From: Tenacibaculum lutimaris
GTDB lineage: Bacteria > Bacteroidota > Bacteroidia > Flavobacteriales > Flavobacteriaceae
Direction: 5' to 3'
DNA length: 64,000 nucleotides
Assembly (NCBI RefSeq): GCF_003610735.1
Contig: NZ_RAQM01000011.1
Coordinates: forward strand, 95,512 to 159,511
Numbering within the stretch: the first letter of the stretch is position 1; each line of letters opens with the position of its first letter. A program made the position numbers and the translations under genes. Shown here one piece after another: positions 62,785 through 64,000 of the stretch. The notes beneath the pieces are model-generated. The model was not told where the DNA came from. It did no database searches and saw only the letters and a list, made by a program, of their open reading frames with translations.

Positions 62785-63908
62785 GAATTTCCTAAAGGAA
62801 ATTCAATCTTATTAATTATCTTTCCAAAACATCGGAAAACGACTCGCGCCCTTTTCCCGCAAAAAATCATACACAAATACGTTGGGCATAATTAAAAAAT
62901 AAGGATGGCACATAAAAATATTGACGAAAAAGTTTGGCTAGATAATGCGAAAACTATCAAACAGTTTATTGATCAACGACACATTTATGAGCAACTTTGC
63001 GATGAAATAGCTTTTGTTCTAAAGTTCGCTATGGAAGAAAGTGATTTAGAATATTCAGCTATCAGCAAAAGATCAAAAACACTAAATAGTTTTTTAGAAA
63101 AAATCACAAGAAAAAAGTATAAAGATCCTTTTTCTGAAATAACTGATTTCGCTGGAGTGAGATTAGTTTTCTTATATAATTCTGATTTTGATAAAATCGA
63201 AAAAATTGTCAAAGATAATTTTAAAATTATTGAAAAAGTAGATAAACTAAATGACAAAGGAGTTGATAAATTTGGTTATGGAGCTATACATTACATTGTA
63301 CAACTAAATAAAAATCATGCAGGTGCTAGATATGATAATTTGGTTGATAAAAATTGTGAAATTCAAATAAGAACTGTATTACAAGATGCATGGTCAATTA
63401 TTGACCATCATTTAGTCTACAAAAATACTTCTTCTGTTCCTAAAGAGTTACGCAGAAAGCTAAATAGTCTAGCTGGCTTGTTTGAAACTGCTGATGATCA
63501 GTTTAATCAACTTCGCGAAATGAGGGAAACATATATCAAAAATGTAGATAAATCAAAAAGCAGTCCTGATGAATTTCTAAATACGGAATTAAATCTTGAT
63601 TCATTCAAACAATACATTTCTTGGAAGTTCCCAAAACTTCCTTTAGAAACCTTTGATGATCAATCTTCCATTGCTTTTAAGGAACTAATAAATGCAGTAG
63701 ATTTAAGCAAGTTATTAGATTTAGACAACCTAGTAAATAAAGGTATTAAAAAGTTTGAGCAGAAACAGCCAAAATTTGATGATCATCCTAACTTTCACTC
63801 TAGTTCGGTTGCTACAATAATTTCTGTAGGATTAACAAATAAAAAATTAATGTCAAAAATGGGAATTCCAAATGATTGGAAAGAACTTTTAGAATAACTA
63901 TGCCCAAC
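62785..63908 (+). mobile_element. Cassette-like array B, right part (half of E4 and unit C7)
   Basis: Begins at the right junction. The right arm of E4 (GCAAAAAATCATACAC) and ACACAAATACG lead to C7, which begins GTTGGGCATA (62881-62890) and ends with its exact reverse complement TATGCCCAAC (63899-63908). This border pair also satisfies the classical attC core form GTTRRRY/RYYYAAC. C7 is followed directly by the IS110-type element. Confidence 0.65.
62905..63897 (+). CDS. RelA/SpoT-domain nucleotidyltransferase with unusual C-terminal domain (unit C7)
   Basis: A 330-residue protein. Residues ~45-195 form a RelA/SpoT synthetase domain: SEITDFAGVRLVFLYNSD, then DKFGYGAIHYIVQL and CEIQIRTVLQDAWSIIDHHLVYK, with the usual Tyr and Glu of the synthetase site. 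It lacks the HD hydrolase and the TGS/ACT domains. The C-terminal ~120 residues (DEFLNTELNLDSFKQYISWKFPK onward) are not a known regulatory domain to my eye. It could make an alarmone or, like toxic small alarmone synthetases, modify another target. As a lone cassette gene it may be defensive. Confidence 0.82.
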   Translation: MAHKNIDEKVWLDNAKTIKQFIDQRHIYEQLCDEIAFVLKFAMEESDLEYSAISKRSKTLNSFLEKITRKKYKDPFSEITDFAGVRLVFLYNSDFDKIEKIVKDNFKIIEKVDKLNDKGVDKFGYGAIHYIVQLNKNHAGARYDNLVDKNCEIQIRTVLQDAWSIIDHHLVYKNTSSVPKELRRKLNSLAGLFETADDQFNQLREMRETYIKNVDKSKSSPDEFLNTELNLDSFKQYISWKFPKLPLETFDDQSSIAFKELINAVDLSKLLDLDNLVNKGIKKFEQKQPKFDDHPNFHSSSVATIISVGLTNKKLMSKMGIPNDWKELLE

Positions 63909-63912
63909 AAAG

Positions 63913-64000
63913 AACTGAGGTAAAAAACAAGTAAATTTTATACTTTTTTAAACCAAAGTACTTTTATAATTTGCATCATAAGGTAAACCACTTTTTACTA
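63913..64000 (-). mobile_element. IS110-type element, right end (continues beyond the window)
   Basis: From AACTGAGG just after the AACAAAG of unit C7's end. The reverse strand encodes the transposase C-terminus VKSGLPYDANYKSTLV with its stop at 63950-63948. It is nearly identical to 18417-18505 and in the same position relative to a cassette end. Confidence 0.75.

Larger units (their letters stand above)
38545..62792. mobile_element. Integrative element of about 24.2 kb with Argonaute and metal-resistance cargo
   Basis: Bounded by GAATTTCC direct repeats (38545-38552 and 62785-62792), each inside a small hairpin. It carries a tyrosine integrase next to the right end, HTH/excisionase-like genes, a primase-like pair, an XRE-Argonaute pair, a metal efflux block and DUF6266/DUF6943-type genes. 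It interrupts a palindromic cassette site, whose two halves lie outside it. An alternative 9-bp repeat CATCGGAAA (38554 and 62830) could be the crossover instead. No tRNA target and no relaxase or mating-pair genes are seen. Confidence 0.8.

Noticed and set aside
38545..62792. tRNA gene as the insertion site of the integrative element
   Set aside because: No tRNA-like sequence is present at either junction; the flanks are the two arms of a cassette palindrome.
38554..62838. CATCGGAAA as the crossover repeat
   Set aside because: A 9-bp repeat exists at 38554 and 62830, but joining there gives a 103-bp palindrome, shorter than the 136-139 bp of the others, so GAATTTCC was preferred. Not excluded.
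13595..63908. Calling the palindromes true integron attC sites
   Set aside because: Only C7's ends satisfy GTTRRRY/RYYYAAC; the others have GTTG plus variable bases, and no intI gene is in the window. Kept as an integron-like hypothesis.

Overview
The window looks like the chromosome of a marine-type Flavobacteriaceae bacterium (Bacteroidota). Evidence: AT-rich DNA, Bacteroidota-type promoters (TTTG or TTG, 18-19 bp, TAnnTTTG), many small lipoproteins, and flavobacterial versions of FolE, LpxK, RlmH, RpmE type B, glutaminyl cyclase and DUF6438/DUF6266/DUF6660 proteins. I would guess a Tenacibaculum-like genus, but no 16S or marker gene here proves it. No rRNA, tRNA or CRISPR array was recognised.

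Layout. 1-13370 is ordinary core DNA: an oligopeptide-binding lipoprotein fragment, a small thioesterase/monooxygenase/acetyltransferase operon, mtaB, a lipoprotein-hydrolase-transglycosylase operon, folE, hisS, a BrkB/pentapeptide/M3 peptidase/nadC operon and a 2-oxoglutarate oxygenase. 13480-18560 is an accessory island of five same-strand single-gene units (C1-C5). They are separated by imperfect palindromes of about 136-139 bp and end in an IS110-type transposase remnant. 18611-37670 is core again: rlmH, rdgB, an iron-type ABC permease and ATPase, an M28 peptidase, histidine decarboxylase, a glutamate synthase-like protein, rpmE, glutaminyl cyclase, an amidohydrolase, SprT, manC, lpxK, a Nif3-like protein and a cysteine-less zinc-ribbon-like protein.

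37790-64000 is a second array of the same unit type (C6, C7), again ended by an IS110-type transposase. A roughly 24.2-kb integrative element (38545-62792) has split the palindrome between C6 and C7. The element carries a tyrosine integrase, two HTH proteins, a primase-like pair, an XRE regulator next to a prokaryotic Argonaute, a large Zn/Cd/Co resistance block (two P1B ATPases, a CDF transporter, two Fur-type regulators, a PII-like protein, an RND adaptor and an RND pump fused to its outer-membrane channel), and DUF6266/DUF6943-type genes at the left end. I see no relaxase or conjugation genes.

Most notable: in five of the seven units, the 10 bases that begin the unit (GTTG plus six unit-specific bases) are the exact reverse complement of the 10 bases that end the same unit, while different units differ. 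This own-end pairing is the arrangement expected of integron cassettes whose attC sites are cut at the G/TT position, but the consensus and palindromes are not classical attC. Both arrays start with a similar leader, the first with a textbook promoter. In both, the IS110-type element sits at the same position of the site. Together this suggests an integron-like cassette system with a class-specific insertion sequence. The second main candidate is the Argonaute with an intact guide-binding pocket and a degenerate nuclease site, carried on a mobile metal-resistance element.
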